A stretch of 62,450 bases of DNA from CAKSEI01 sp964403505 (GTDB lineage: Bacteria > Bacillota > Clostridia > Oscillospirales > CAG-272). This document shows, piece after piece, positions 34,289 through 42,538 of this stretch. The stretch is taken from positions 1 through 62,450 of the forward strand of contig CAYOFP010000010.1 in NCBI GenBank assembly GCA_964403505.1, in the 5' to 3' direction. The position numbers and the translations under genes are program-made. Position 1 is the stretch's first letter. Each line of letters opens with the position of its first letter. The notes under the pieces are model-generated. The model searched no databases. It was not told the origin of the DNA and worked only from the letters and a program-made list of their open reading frames with translations.

Positions 34289-35259
34289 TTAATCCCAATA
34301 CGGAAGAGTTATATCAAGCGGATAGGTCGGATTTTCAAACCAATTATCGCTTCTTTTTCCGGGATGAAATCCCCAAGCGATTACCTGTCCGTATTCATCG
34401 TAAGCACGCACCTGCATTCCCGTTTCATCATAGAAATAATCCCAATAACCCTCGGTAAACGAGACTTCGTCTTTTGTGACTTTAAGCCTGCCATCACCAT
34501 ACATTTCAATGTAAACGCCATCGTTTTGGAAATGAAGAATGTTTCCGAACATGTGTAAATAACTACTACTTGTTAAATACTCGCTTATATCTATAATTTT
34601 TCCGTAAGCAAATACTTTGGTGATATAGTAGTCAATATCGGTGATTCTTTTGCCATTTGTTTTGGCAAGCAGTTCGATTAATACGCCGACGGTTTCATCT
34701 GCTTCATATACAAATGCAGAAGTAAACCTTGCGTCGTTCTTGAATATAACAGAATTGGAACTAAGAAAATCTATATATTTTCTTTCTTCCTCTGTTCGAT
34801 GTGGAACGCCGTTTTCATCAGTGTCGTAATCTTTGTATACATCCATGGGAAAAAATCTTCGTCAAAGATAAGCTCTATTGCCTTAAAGATTCCCACAGCG
34901 CAACTGTCTTCATTCCACGGCTTCTCAGTGAGGTTGCCGTGACCGTGAATGATGGGATAGCCTGCAAAGGCTTCGCTCGGAGTGGAGTAGTATCCCGCGA
35001 TTTTGTATGTAGGATTTTCAACTCTTTTGACAGGCGTAAGCTCTTTGGCATATACGACATCGCGTTCGTCGTACATTTCGGTGTACCAATCATCTTGTGT
35101 TGTCGGGGCAATCGCCTCTTCCGTATCGGATTCTGTTTCGCTCGGCATGCTTTCGCTCTCGCTCGGGCTCGGCTCGCTCCCGCTCGGCTCTTCCGCCCTT
35201 TTTCCGCACGCAGTAAGTAACAACACCATAGCAAGCAGAATCAGTATAATTTTTTTCAT
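34289..35259 (-). pseudogene. Lipoprotein family B copy 4, frameshifted
   Basis: The most diverged copy and the first in transcription order. One reading frame (start at 35259, AAAGGAG 8 nt upstream) gives the lipobox LTACGKR, the linker, YAKELTPVKRVENPTYKIAG and continues to ELIFDEDFFP. The family domain resumes in another frame at MDVYKDYDTDENGVPHRTEEE and runs to the LPYWD end at 34289. The switch falls at a six-base homopolymer (plus strand A6 near 34849-34854). It may be a true frameshift mutation, slippage-dependent expression, or a sequencing or assembly error. The array context, with a collapsed gap nearby, makes the last possible. Confidence 0.75.
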
Positions 35260-35292
35260 TTTCATTTCTCCTTTGTTATACGTTTTTTTACC

Positions 35293-35321
35293 ATTTTATC
35301 ACAATTGTTGATTTTTGACAA
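35293..35321 (-). promoter_or_regulatory. Promoter of the family B lipoprotein operon
   Basis: On the minus strand: TTGTCA, a 17-bp spacer and TAAAAT, about 30 bp upstream of the copy 4 start. No other clear promoter is seen between the copies, so the four lipoproteins and the SLH protein may form one transcript. Confidence 0.65.
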
Positions 35322-35643
35322 CCCCGACAGAAAAACCGATTACTCCGCCTCGCTAACTATGCACTTTTATCAAACATCCAATATATCATCTCCCTCACAT
35401 TTATTCGAAAAACACCGCGGCTTTTGCCCGAATTATTTCCTCTTATCTTTTTATTTGGCATTGTGCCATGTGGAGTTTCGGTCAAAATATCGTTTTGTTC
35501 CTCGCATTAATAGCATATCATACTCATTCTCAGCTCGCACGACCGATATCTCGGCTCGCACGACCATTTTTATTAAAAATCTCGGCTCAAAGGAAAAATA
35601 TGACGATTCTTCCGTTTTGGAGATCAATGTCGATCATGAGTAA
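35322..35643. other. Intergenic stretch without a recognisable gene
   Basis: About 320 bases. A 112-codon open frame crosses it on the plus strand but has no ribosome site and low-complexity composition. The only feature I see is a near-direct repeat, GCTCGCACGACC at 35533-35544 and 35554-35565. Confidence 0.5.
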
Positions 35644-35672
35644 TTGACAAAAGCAAAAAAGCGTAGTATAAT
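35644..35672 (+). promoter_or_regulatory. Consensus promoter of the tRNA-Gly gene
   Basis: TTGACA (35644-35649), a 17-bp spacer and TATAAT (35667-35672), an exact sigma-A consensus as expected for a tRNA gene. Confidence 0.85.
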
Positions 35673-35686
35673 ATAGCAAAAGAAAA

Positions 35687-35713
35687 TATCCCTGCCTTTT
35701 CAAGGCAGGGATA
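35687..35713 (+). other. Hairpin in the tRNA leader
   Basis: TATCCCTGCCTT pairs perfectly with AAGGCAGGGATA around a 3-nt loop, between the promoter and the tRNA. There is no T-run after it, so it is more likely a processing structure than a terminator. Confidence 0.6.
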
Positions 35714-35719
35714 CCGTAC

Positions 35720-35793
35720 GCAGATATAGTTTAATGGCAAAACTTCAGCTTCCCAAGCTGACTATGCGGGTTCGATTCCCGTTATCTGCTCCA
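35720..35793 (+). tRNA. tRNA-Gly (anticodon CCC)
   Basis: A complete cloverleaf: acceptor GCAGATA/TATCTGC, D-arm with AGTTTAATGGCAAAACT, anticodon stem TCAGC/GCTGA with loop TTCCCAA (anticodon CCC at 35752-35754), T-arm CGGG-TTCGATT-CCCG, discriminator T and encoded CCA. It reads GGG codons. Confidence 0.96.
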
Positions 35794-35799
35794 CAAAAA

Positions 35800-35833
35800 G
35801 GCTATGTAAAAAACAAAAGTTTTTTACATAGCC
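35800..35833. terminator. Terminator-type hairpin after tRNA-Gly
   Basis: GGCTATGTAAAAAAC pairs with GTTTTTTACATAGCC around AAAA. The T-run lies within the stem. It is also the first module of the composite hairpin element. Confidence 0.75.
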
Positions 35834-35991
35834 CAATTAATTGATAAGAGAGAAAAGTGAAAAGAATCGGTAGTTTTGCTTTTGCGAAGCATTTTTTGAA
35901 AAAGACGCAACTCGTCTTTTTCTACCGATTCTCTTCTCTTTTTCTCTCTTCATTTTTCTCCGGCGATGTGAAAAATATTTTTTACATCGCC
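35800..35991. repeat. Composite three-hairpin repeat element, copy A
   Basis: A 192-bp element with three parts: a GGCTATGTAAAAAAC hairpin (35800-35833); a long imperfect inverted repeat with arms around AAGAATCGGTAG (left, about 35845-35872) and CTACCGATTCTCTT (right, about 35920-35950) that encloses two smaller hairpins (TGCTTTTGCGAAGCA and GAAAAAGACG/CGTCTTTTTC); and a closing hairpin GGCGATGT...ACATCGCC (35962-35991). A second copy with the same order lies at 56680-56877. It has no ORF. The last hairpin overlaps the proS stop codon and can act as its terminator. Confidence 0.7.
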
Positions 35992-37706
35992 TTATATTGT
36001 GCTTTCAGCTCGTCCACCATCCGCTTGATCTCAGCGGCGGCATTTTCTATCGGGACATCACCCTTAAACGATTTATCACGGTAGGATACTTCGACGACTG
36101 CACGCTCGCAGGTCTTCGGACTGACGACCGCACGCACGGGTACGCCGAAAAGATCTGCATCGGCAAACATCGCACCGGGACGGATGTCACGGTCGTCATA
36201 AAGCACCTCGACGCCCTCTTGCTGCAATGCCTCATAGAGCTTTTGCGCCTCGGCATTGACCGTCGGGTCGTCCGAGCGGAGATTACAAATTTCAACCTCC
36301 CACGGAGCGATGGAGATCGGCCAGATCGGACCGTAATCATCGTGGCTTTCCTGGCATATCGAGGCGGCAAGGCGGCCGACGCCGATGCCGTAGCATCCCA
36401 TGATAGGATTTTTCGCCTCCCCGTCCGAGTCTAAATAGGTCATGCCCATGCTCTTTGTATATTTCGTGCCGAGCTGGAATATATTTCCTATCTCGATACC
36501 CTTCTTTATCGTAAGCGCCTTTTTGCCGCACTTGGGGCAGACAGCGCCGGTATATGTTTTTGCGACATCGACATACGCAACTTCCCCGATATCACGCCCG
36601 GCATTGACGCCGATATAGTGATAGTCGACCTCGTTCGCACCGCAGACCATGGAGTTCATACCGCAAAGCGAACGGTCAAAGACTACCTGTGCATTTTCGG
36701 TAAGACCGATCGGGCCGATGAAGCCTGCCACGATCCCGGAATCCTCTGTTATCACGGCAGGGTGTATCTCCTCGCCGAGATAGTTGCGCAGCTTTGTCTC
36801 ATTGACATCGAGGTCGCCTCTGATAAACACGACGACATACTGATCATCGCTGTTTTTCTGATAAACGACCGCTTTTCCGAGCTCCTTCTGGTCAATTTTA
36901 AGGAATTTAGCGAGATCGTCTATCGTTTTACAGTCGGGGGTATGTACCTTTTCGAGGTCACGCACCTCGCTTCCCTCATTCTCGACGATACATTCCGCCG
37001 CCTCCATATTCGCACGGTAATCGCACTCGGGACAGATAGCGAGCGTGTCCTCGCCTATTTCCGAGAGGAGCATAAATTCATGAGAGATACTGCCGCCCAT
37101 CATGCCCGAATCACTCTTGACCGCTACGACATTTTTTGCGCCGGCACGGGCAAAAATACGCTCATATGCCTTGTACTCAAGCTCGTAATGACGCTCCAGA
37201 TCCTCCTGCGAGGTATGGAAGGAGTAGGCATCCTTCATCGTGAACTCACGCACACGGATAAGGCCGCCGCGGGCACGGGGCTCATCACGGAATTTCGTCT
37301 GTATCTGATATATCATAAAGGGATAATCGGTATATGATTCCGCCGTATCACGTGCGAGATGTACGGCCGCCTCCTCATGGGTCATTCCGAGCACCATTTT
37401 ATTGCCGCTTCTGTCCTGCCAGCGTGCCATTTCGCTTCCGATCGAGTCGTATCTGCCCGATTCCTGCCATATGGCGGCAGGCATGGCGACGGGGAACATC
37501 ACTTCCTGTCCGTCGATACGATCCATCTCCTCGCGGATGATATTTTCGATTTTTTTGGTAATTCTCTTGCACGGCGCATACAGAGAATATATACCGTTTG
37601 CCATATATTTCATATAGCCTCCGCGCATCATGAGCGCATGGCTTTCGATCACGCAGTCGGAGGGTGCCTCCTTAAAGCGTTTGCCGAGAAGTGCAGAAAC
37701 TTTCAT
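35982..37706 (-). CDS. proS: Prolyl-tRNA synthetase (bacterial type, with editing insertion)
   Basis: A 574-residue class II synthetase that charges tRNA-Pro. The catalytic core shows motif 2 (FRDEPRARGGLIRVREF, then TMKDAYSFH) and motif 3 (GCYGIGVGRLAASICQE). Between them lies the YbaK-like INS editing domain (about 225-390, with LGKAVVYQKN and FIRGDLDVNETKL) that removes mischarged alanine. The anticodon-binding domain is at the C-terminus (about 470-574). The length is normal for the bacterial form. AAAGGAAAA precedes the ATG. The leader contains a MITE-like element instead of a recognisable T-box. The stop codon lies within the closing hairpin of the composite repeat. Confidence 0.95.
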   Translation of the reverse strand: MKVSALLGKRFKEAPSDCVIESHALMMRGGYMKYMANGIYSLYAPCKRITKKIENIIREEMDRIDGQEVMFPVAMPAAIWQESGRYDSIGSEMARWQDRSGNKMVLGMTHEEAAVHLARDTAESYTDYPFMIYQIQTKFRDEPRARGGLIRVREFTMKDAYSFHTSQEDLERHYELEYKAYERIFARAGAKNVVAVKSDSGMMGGSISHEFMLLSEIGEDTLAICPECDYRANMEAAECIVENEGSEVRDLEKVHTPDCKTIDDLAKFLKIDQKELGKAVVYQKNSDDQYVVVFIRGDLDVNETKLRNYLGEEIHPAVITEDSGIVAGFIGPIGLTENAQVVFDRSLCGMNSMVCGANEVDYHYIGVNAGRDIGEVAYVDVAKTYTGAVCPKCGKKALTIKKGIEIGNIFQLGTKYTKSMGMTYLDSDGEAKNPIMGCYGIGVGRLAASICQESHDDYGPIWPISIAPWEVEICNLRSDDPTVNAEAQKLYEALQQEGVEVLYDDRDIRPGAMFADADLFGVPVRAVVSPKTCERAVVEVSYRDKSFKGDVPIENAAAEIKRMVDELKAQYKAM

Positions 37707-37735
37707 GTGTCTTTTTCCTTTTCATATAGATTGCT

Positions 37736-37910
37736 ATGGCAACACCGCCGGGTTCTGACGGAGGAATTGCGCCGTCAGAGTTTTCGTCAGGCAAAACAAA
37801 TTGAGGAGGCAAGAGTACATCCTCTGCCGACGAAATTTGTGAAGCATGACGGAAAATATGCAAGCAAGTGCCCGTTAAGGCGTCAGCCGTAAACTCGGCG
37901 GTGTTGCCAT
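37736..37910. repeat. MITE-like element with 15-bp terminal inverted repeats
   Basis: A 175-bp non-coding element bounded by ATGGCAACACCGCCG (37736-37750) and its exact reverse complement (37896-37910). The interior is structured: TCTGACGG/CCGTCAGA, GAGG/CCTC and ACAAATT/AATTTGT pairs. It has no transposase. A fragment with a similar left end lies near 21200. It falls in the proS leader, 30 bp from the start codon, so it would be transcribed as a large folded 5' UTR or separate proS from its promoter. No convincing target-site duplication is visible. Confidence 0.7.
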
Positions 37911-38045
37911 TTTATTATACAACAAAATCATACATAAAGTCAACGCCAAAGGCTTACGGTATGGGAAATTTCCTTTTATTTTTTATTGTATTCAATGCAT
38001 TTTTATGATACAATTATGTTATCACCTCACATGAGGAGGAATTAT

Positions 38046-39914
38046 ATGAAAAAAAGAAACTACATACTCGCAGGAATCCTCGCCGCACTCATGCTGGTTT
38101 TATGCTCGTGCGATACGTACCTTGTACGTGATTACTACGCCGTATCGCCAAAGGACAGCGAAGAGGATGACCAGGGCGAAGACATCTCATCTATGATAAG
38201 ATACGGTGATTTTTATATTCATCGCAATGATAACAGCCTGACACTTCATTCGTATGTCGGCATGTCCGAGAATGTCGAGATCCCCTCAGACATCGACGGC
38301 GTCAGTATAACAAAGATCGCCCCGGGCGCTTTTTCGGGAAACACCGTCATCAAAAGCGTCATTCTGCCGTCGGCTCTCGGCCGTATCGGAGAAAAGGCAT
38401 TCAAGAGTTGCTCGGCGCTTGTATCGGTTGTTTTCAACGAGAATTTAGTGAATATAGATAGCGAAGCATTTGCAGACTGCACCTCGCTTTCCGACATACC
38501 GGGCATTTCATATGTCAAAAATATCGGCAAATCCGCCTTTGAGGGCTGTTCCTCTATCGCTGCGCTCAGTCTTGAGCAGACGGCAAAAATAGACGAGCGC
38601 GCCTTCATGAATTGCACGGCACTTGCGACAGTGTCATTTTCCGCTGTCACATATATCGGAAAAAGCGCATTTTCAGGGTGCTCTTCCCTTAATTCTCTCG
38701 AACTTCCGGAAAGTATCGCCACGCTCGAACAATCGGTATTTTCCAGCTGCTCGTCCCTCGCATCATTAGTATTGCCCGAGGGGTTGACAACGGTCGGCCG
38801 CGGTGCTTTTTCGGGCTGCTCTTCCCTCGGTTCGGTCGTCTTCCCCTCTACCCTTACGCACATACAGACAGCCGCATTTTCAGACTGCACATCGCTCACA
38901 GAGTTTTCATTCCCCGATGAACTCACGCAAATCGACGACAGAGCATTCTCGGGTTGTTCGGCGATAAAAAAGGCGATCCTGCCCGATAGTATGGAAGATA
39001 TCGCATCCTCGGCCTTCGAGGATTGCACGGCTCTTGAAACAGTGGAGCTGCCGTCGAGCCTTAAAAAGATAGGAATATCCGCTTTTGCAGGATGCGAATC
39101 GCTTTCCGAAATAGAGCCGCCGCGCTCGCTCAGAACGATCGAAAGCAATGCCTTCTCAGGCTGCAAGAGCCTAAAAGAAATAAAGCTCCCTGACGGGCTG
39201 TCAAGTGTCGGCGACGGAGCCTTCAAAAACTGCCGGTCCCTTGAGGAGATCACCCTGCCCGAATACATCTCCTCTATCCCCGATTACTGCTTTTACGGGT
39301 GCGAAAAATTATCAAAGCTCACCGTCTGGGCAGAAGAAGTCATAAAAAATGAAGACCGCGATCCTGCGGTATATATCACATATATCGGTACAAAGGCATT
39401 TTATGAGTGCATCTCGCTCACCCGGATCGACGTACCCGAGAGTGTGACCATAATAGGTCAGGAGGCTTTTGCGTATTGCGAGAATCTCTTTGGCATATCG
39501 CTCCCCGACGGCAATGTCAAATTAGGATCGGATATCCTGCGCGGCGCAGAGAATACCCTCATCGGGTTCAATGCGGATGAAGATATGGTAAGCCGTGTAA
39601 ACGCAGGCGAGGCGGTCGACCTCGACGCATATTCCAATCCCTCGCTCTGGCGAATGGTATTTTACTTCGACTACCGTATCGAATATCATATCATACCGAA
39701 AGATATCTGGCTCACCCTGCGCAATGCCCTGCCCGAAAAGTGCCCGTCGTGCGAAAGCGCAAATATCAGGCTCGGCGGCAGCACGCTATTTTCACTTGCA
39801 TACGAACTGTATGAATCGACGGAGCCTATCTCGGCATATTTCATATGCTATGATGAACACTGCGGCGACGGATTTAACTATGAACTCAATAAAAACAAAG
39901 GAGATACACAATGA
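38046..39914 (+). CDS. BspA-type LRR lipoprotein
   Basis: A 622-residue lipoprotein. The start at 38046 follows GAGGAGGA; the open frame further upstream lies over the promoter region. Lipobox VLCSC (Cys about 22). Residues about 70-510 form about 18 LRR_5/BspA repeats (AFSGCSSLNSLELPESIATLE type), here with many serines and greater divergence than in the SLH-linked LRR proteins. The last 100 residues hold a CPSC..C...C-like metal-binding region (KCPSCESANIR, CYDEHCG). It should be displayed on the membrane's outer face. Unexpectedly, its stop overlaps (ATGA) a cytoplasmic TIM-barrel isomerase gene, so a surface LRR protein is co-translated with sugar enzymes. Confidence 0.85.
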   Translation: MKKRNYILAGILAALMLVLCSCDTYLVRDYYAVSPKDSEEDDQGEDISSMIRYGDFYIHRNDNSLTLHSYVGMSENVEIPSDIDGVSITKIAPGAFSGNTVIKSVILPSALGRIGEKAFKSCSALVSVVFNENLVNIDSEAFADCTSLSDIPGISYVKNIGKSAFEGCSSIAALSLEQTAKIDERAFMNCTALATVSFSAVTYIGKSAFSGCSSLNSLELPESIATLEQSVFSSCSSLASLVLPEGLTTVGRGAFSGCSSLGSVVFPSTLTHIQTAAFSDCTSLTEFSFPDELTQIDDRAFSGCSAIKKAILPDSMEDIASSAFEDCTALETVELPSSLKKIGISAFAGCESLSEIEPPRSLRTIESNAFSGCKSLKEIKLPDGLSSVGDGAFKNCRSLEEITLPEYISSIPDYCFYGCEKLSKLTVWAEEVIKNEDRDPAVYITYIGTKAFYECISLTRIDVPESVTIIGQEAFAYCENLFGISLPDGNVKLGSDILRGAENTLIGFNADEDMVSRVNAGEAVDLDAYSNPSLWRMVFYFDYRIEYHIIPKDIWLTLRNALPEKCPSCESANIRLGGSTLFSLAYELYESTEPISAYFICYDEHCGDGFNYELNKNKGDTQ

Positions 39915-40720
39915 AAGTAGGAGTTATCGTAAGATATCACAATATCGAGGAGGATTTCCGCTGGATGCGTGAAAACGGCATCGACAACTGCCAGCTGTAT
40001 ATGTTCCCGAACGACCAGACGCCTGAAAACATCGAAAAGGTAAAGGCGCTCCGAAACGAATACGGCATAGAGATCACGAGCATCGTCGGCATGTGGACGG
40101 GTGTGCAGGAGTGGAATTTCGTTTCAGGTCCGGTCACCCTCGGTCTGATACCGACGGCATACCGTGACAGACGCATGGAGGAAATGAGAAAATACTGCGA
40201 CCTCGCAGTGGAGCTCGGCGTAAAGGACGTTTCCTCGCATATGGGCTTTATCCCCGAATATATGTATGATACTGTATACCGTGAGTGGATCCCCGCCATG
40301 AAGAACCTCATGTGCTATTACGGAGAGCGGGATATCTACCTCGATTTTGAGACAGGACAGGAGACCCCGGTCACCATGCTCCGTGCCATCAAGGATATCG
40401 GCAGCGACCATATCGGCGTTAATTTCGACACGGGCAACCTCATCCTGTACGGAAAGGCAAATCCCGTCGACGCCCTCGATGTCATAGGAAAGTATGTACG
40501 GGGCGTTCACGCAAAGGATGCGCTCTATCCGACAGACCCCTGCTACCTCGGCGAGGAAAAGGCGCTCGGAGAAGGAAAAGCGAACTTCCCCGGAGTCGTT
40601 GCCAAACTGCGTGAGCTCGGCTACGACGGCGCTCTGACGATCGAGCGTGAATGTGCAGGTGAAAAAGAGCGTGCGGATATTCTCGCCGGAAAAAAACTGC
40701 TTGAGGAGATAATAAAATGA
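39911..40720 (+). CDS. Sugar phosphate isomerase/epimerase-like TIM barrel (AP endonuclease 2 family)
   Basis: A 269-residue protein of the xylose-isomerase-like TIM-barrel family. Metal-binding positions typical of the family are visible: YLDFETGQE, GVNFDTGNLI, VRGVHAKDALYP and LTIERECAGE. Members isomerise or epimerise sugars or act on inositol derivatives, and the substrate cannot be read here. It overlaps both neighbours by ATGA, between the LRR lipoprotein and apgM. This points to a shared pathway or a common expression need. No signal peptide; cytoplasmic. Confidence 0.85.
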   Translation: MKVGVIVRYHNIEEDFRWMRENGIDNCQLYMFPNDQTPENIEKVKALRNEYGIEITSIVGMWTGVQEWNFVSGPVTLGLIPTAYRDRRMEEMRKYCDLAVELGVKDVSSHMGFIPEYMYDTVYREWIPAMKNLMCYYGERDIYLDFETGQETPVTMLRAIKDIGSDHIGVNFDTGNLILYGKANPVDALDVIGKYVRGVHAKDALYPTDPCYLGEEKALGEGKANFPGVVAKLRELGYDGALTIERECAGEKERADILAGKKLLEEIIK

Positions 40721-41931
40721 AATACCTTGTACTTTTATGTGACGGCATGGCGGATACGCCCGCCGAGGCTCTGGGCGGAAAAACGCCCATGGAGCTCGCA
40801 GAGAAACCGAATATCGATCAGCTCGCAAAATCTGCGACAGTCGGTATGTGCCGCACCGTTGCACCGGGCCTGAAGCCCGGCAGTGACGTCGCCAACCTCT
40901 CGGTCATGGGATATGACCCGATGGTGTGCTACACCGGGCGCTCGCCGCTCGAGGCAGCATCGATCGGTGTGGACTTAAAGCCGACAGACGTCGCTCTGCG
41001 CTGTAATATCGTCACGCTGTCCGATGAGGAAAACTACGGCGATAAAACAATGGTCGATTACTGCGCAGGCGATATATCGACCGCCGAAGCCGAGGAGATC
41101 ATAAAGACCGTCGAGGAAAAGCTCGGAAGTGAGCTCTACCGTTTTTACAGCGGCGTCAGCTACCGCCACTGCCTCGTGGTCGATCACGGCACGACCGAGC
41201 TCGGGACGATGACCCCTCCGCACGATATCAGCGGCAGGGTGATAGGCGAATATCTGAGCGACAGCGCAAATGCCGCACCGCTCATCGACCTGATGAAGAA
41301 AAGCTATGATATCTTAAAGGATCATCCCGTCAACATCGCACGCCGTGAAAAGGGTCTTCACGAGGCAAACTCGATATGGCTCTGGGGAGAGGGCAGGAAA
41401 CCTGCACTCGAAAACTTCAGGGAGAAAAACGGCGTCAGCGGCTGTGTCGTCAGTGCGGTCGACCTCCTGAAAGGCATCGGCATCTGCGCCGGGATGAAAA
41501 CTCCCGAGGTCGAGGGAGCGACCGGCTATCTCGACACAAACTTTGAGGGCAAGGCGCAAGCCGGCATTGATGCATTCAAAGAGGGCTACGACCTCGTATA
41601 TCTACATTTTGAAGCGCCGGACGAGTGCGGACACAGAGGAGAAGCGCAGAATAAGGTCAAGGCGATCGGTGAAATTGACCGCCGTGCGCTCGCACCCATA
41701 CTTGAGTATCTCGATACCTGCGGCGACGATTACAGAATACTCGTAATGCCCGACCATCCGACGCCCCTTGCAACTATGACGCATTCACCCGAACCCGTAC
41801 CGTTTATGATATACGATTCACGTAAGAGTGAGGCCGGCGTTGACTGTCTCACCGAGGCAAACGCCGCTAAAACCGGACTCTTTATCGACCACGGCCCCGA
41901 CGTGATGGATATGCTGCTTGAAAAGAAATAA
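40717..41931 (+). CDS. apgM: Cofactor-independent phosphoglycerate mutase, archaeal type
   Basis: A 404-residue alkaline-phosphatase-superfamily enzyme that interconverts 3- and 2-phosphoglycerate in glycolysis. Metal-binding LLCDGMAD (D9) and the Ser of PGSDVANLS (S56, the likely phospho-acceptor) mark the N-terminus. YTGRSPLEAASIGV, EAPDECGHRGE and VMPDHPTP follow in the right order for the archaeal-type enzyme, which also occurs in many anaerobic bacteria. It is shorter than the 510-residue bacterial GpmI. Last gene of a three-gene overlapping operon. A related phosphonopyruvate-decarboxylase-like annotation is the usual alternative. Confidence 0.9.
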   Translation: MKYLVLLCDGMADTPAEALGGKTPMELAEKPNIDQLAKSATVGMCRTVAPGLKPGSDVANLSVMGYDPMVCYTGRSPLEAASIGVDLKPTDVALRCNIVTLSDEENYGDKTMVDYCAGDISTAEAEEIIKTVEEKLGSELYRFYSGVSYRHCLVVDHGTTELGTMTPPHDISGRVIGEYLSDSANAAPLIDLMKKSYDILKDHPVNIARREKGLHEANSIWLWGEGRKPALENFREKNGVSGCVVSAVDLLKGIGICAGMKTPEVEGATGYLDTNFEGKAQAGIDAFKEGYDLVYLHFEAPDECGHRGEAQNKVKAIGEIDRRALAPILEYLDTCGDDYRILVMPDHPTPLATMTHSPEPVPFMIYDSRKSEAGVDCLTEANAAKTGLFIDHGPDVMDMLLEKK

Positions 41932-41942
41932 GAAACCCTGAG

Positions 41943-41976
41943 CATCCACTGAAAAACAACTGTTTTTCAGTGGATG
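41943..41976. terminator. Perfect hairpin after apgM
   Basis: CATCCACTGAAAAACA pairs with TGTTTTTCAGTGGATG around 2 nt. No T-run follows, so termination may be partial and the acetyltransferase gene downstream may be read through. Confidence 0.6.
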
Positions 41977-42003
41977 TCATATTAAAACGAGGAGATAAAG
42001 ATA

Positions 42004-42495
42004 ATGGAAATAAGATACATCACGAAAGATGATAATCCGCTTGAAATAAGCAAAATATATGAAAGAAGCTGGAGATACGCATACAAGGGCATTATCCCTC
42101 AGAATTACCTTGACGGTATTAAAGAGGGACGGTGGGCGAAAGGCATCAACAGGGTCGGTCTTGAAAGTCTTGTTTTGACAAAAGACGGAAAGATGATAGG
42201 CACTGCCAGCTTCTGTAAATCAAGATGGGATACATATCACGATTACGGAGAGATCGTTTCCATATATTTTCTGCCCGATTACATCGGCAAAGGATACGGC
42301 AGTTTATTGATTCAAAAATGTATTGAAGAATTAAAAAAATGCGGATATAAGAAAATCCTTTTATGGGTTCTGGAGGAAAATCAAAGAGCGAGAAAGTTTT
42401 ATGAAAAGCACGGATTTTTCTCTTCGGAAGTATTTATGGATACGAATATCGGCGGAAAAGATCTAAGAGAAGTATTGTATTTTCTGCATATATAA
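42004..42495 (+). CDS. GNAT-family N-acetyltransferase
   Basis: A 163-residue acetyl-CoA-dependent acetyltransferase. The acetyl-CoA-binding motif A is seen as IVSIYFLPDYIGKGYGSLLI (Q/R-x-x-G-x-G/A form) and motif B as LWVLEENQRARKFYEKHGF. The N-terminus (EIRYITKDDNPLEISKIYERSW) is typical of GNAT proteins annotated as RimI-like. The acceptor is unknown. GAGGAGA precedes the ATG. It lies downstream of apgM and a hairpin and has its own terminator. Confidence 0.88.
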   Translation: MEIRYITKDDNPLEISKIYERSWRYAYKGIIPQNYLDGIKEGRWAKGINRVGLESLVLTKDGKMIGTASFCKSRWDTYHDYGEIVSIYFLPDYIGKGYGSLLIQKCIEELKKCGYKKILLWVLEENQRARKFYEKHGFFSSEVFMDTNIGGKDLREVLYFLHI

Positions 42496-42498
42496 TTG

Positions 42499-42537
42499 AA
42501 AGGCAGTACAAACTGTTCGTTTGTACTGCCTTTTTTC
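42499..42537. terminator. Bidirectional intrinsic terminator
   Basis: AAAGGCAGTACAAAC (42499-42513) pairs with GTTTGTACTGCCTTT (42519-42533), followed by T residues. It ends the GNAT gene and, on the other strand, the V-ATPase/DUF554 operon. Confidence 0.9.
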
Positions 42538-42538
42538 T

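Noticed and set aside
35305..35643. A 112-codon ORF upstream of tRNA-Gly
   Set aside because: No ribosome site, no recognisable domain, low-complexity composition, and it runs up to the tRNA promoter.
37707..37935. T-box riboswitch in the proS leader
   Set aside because: No GGGTGGNACCGCG antiterminator motif, Stem I pattern or terminator on the minus strand; the structure is better explained by the MITE-like element.
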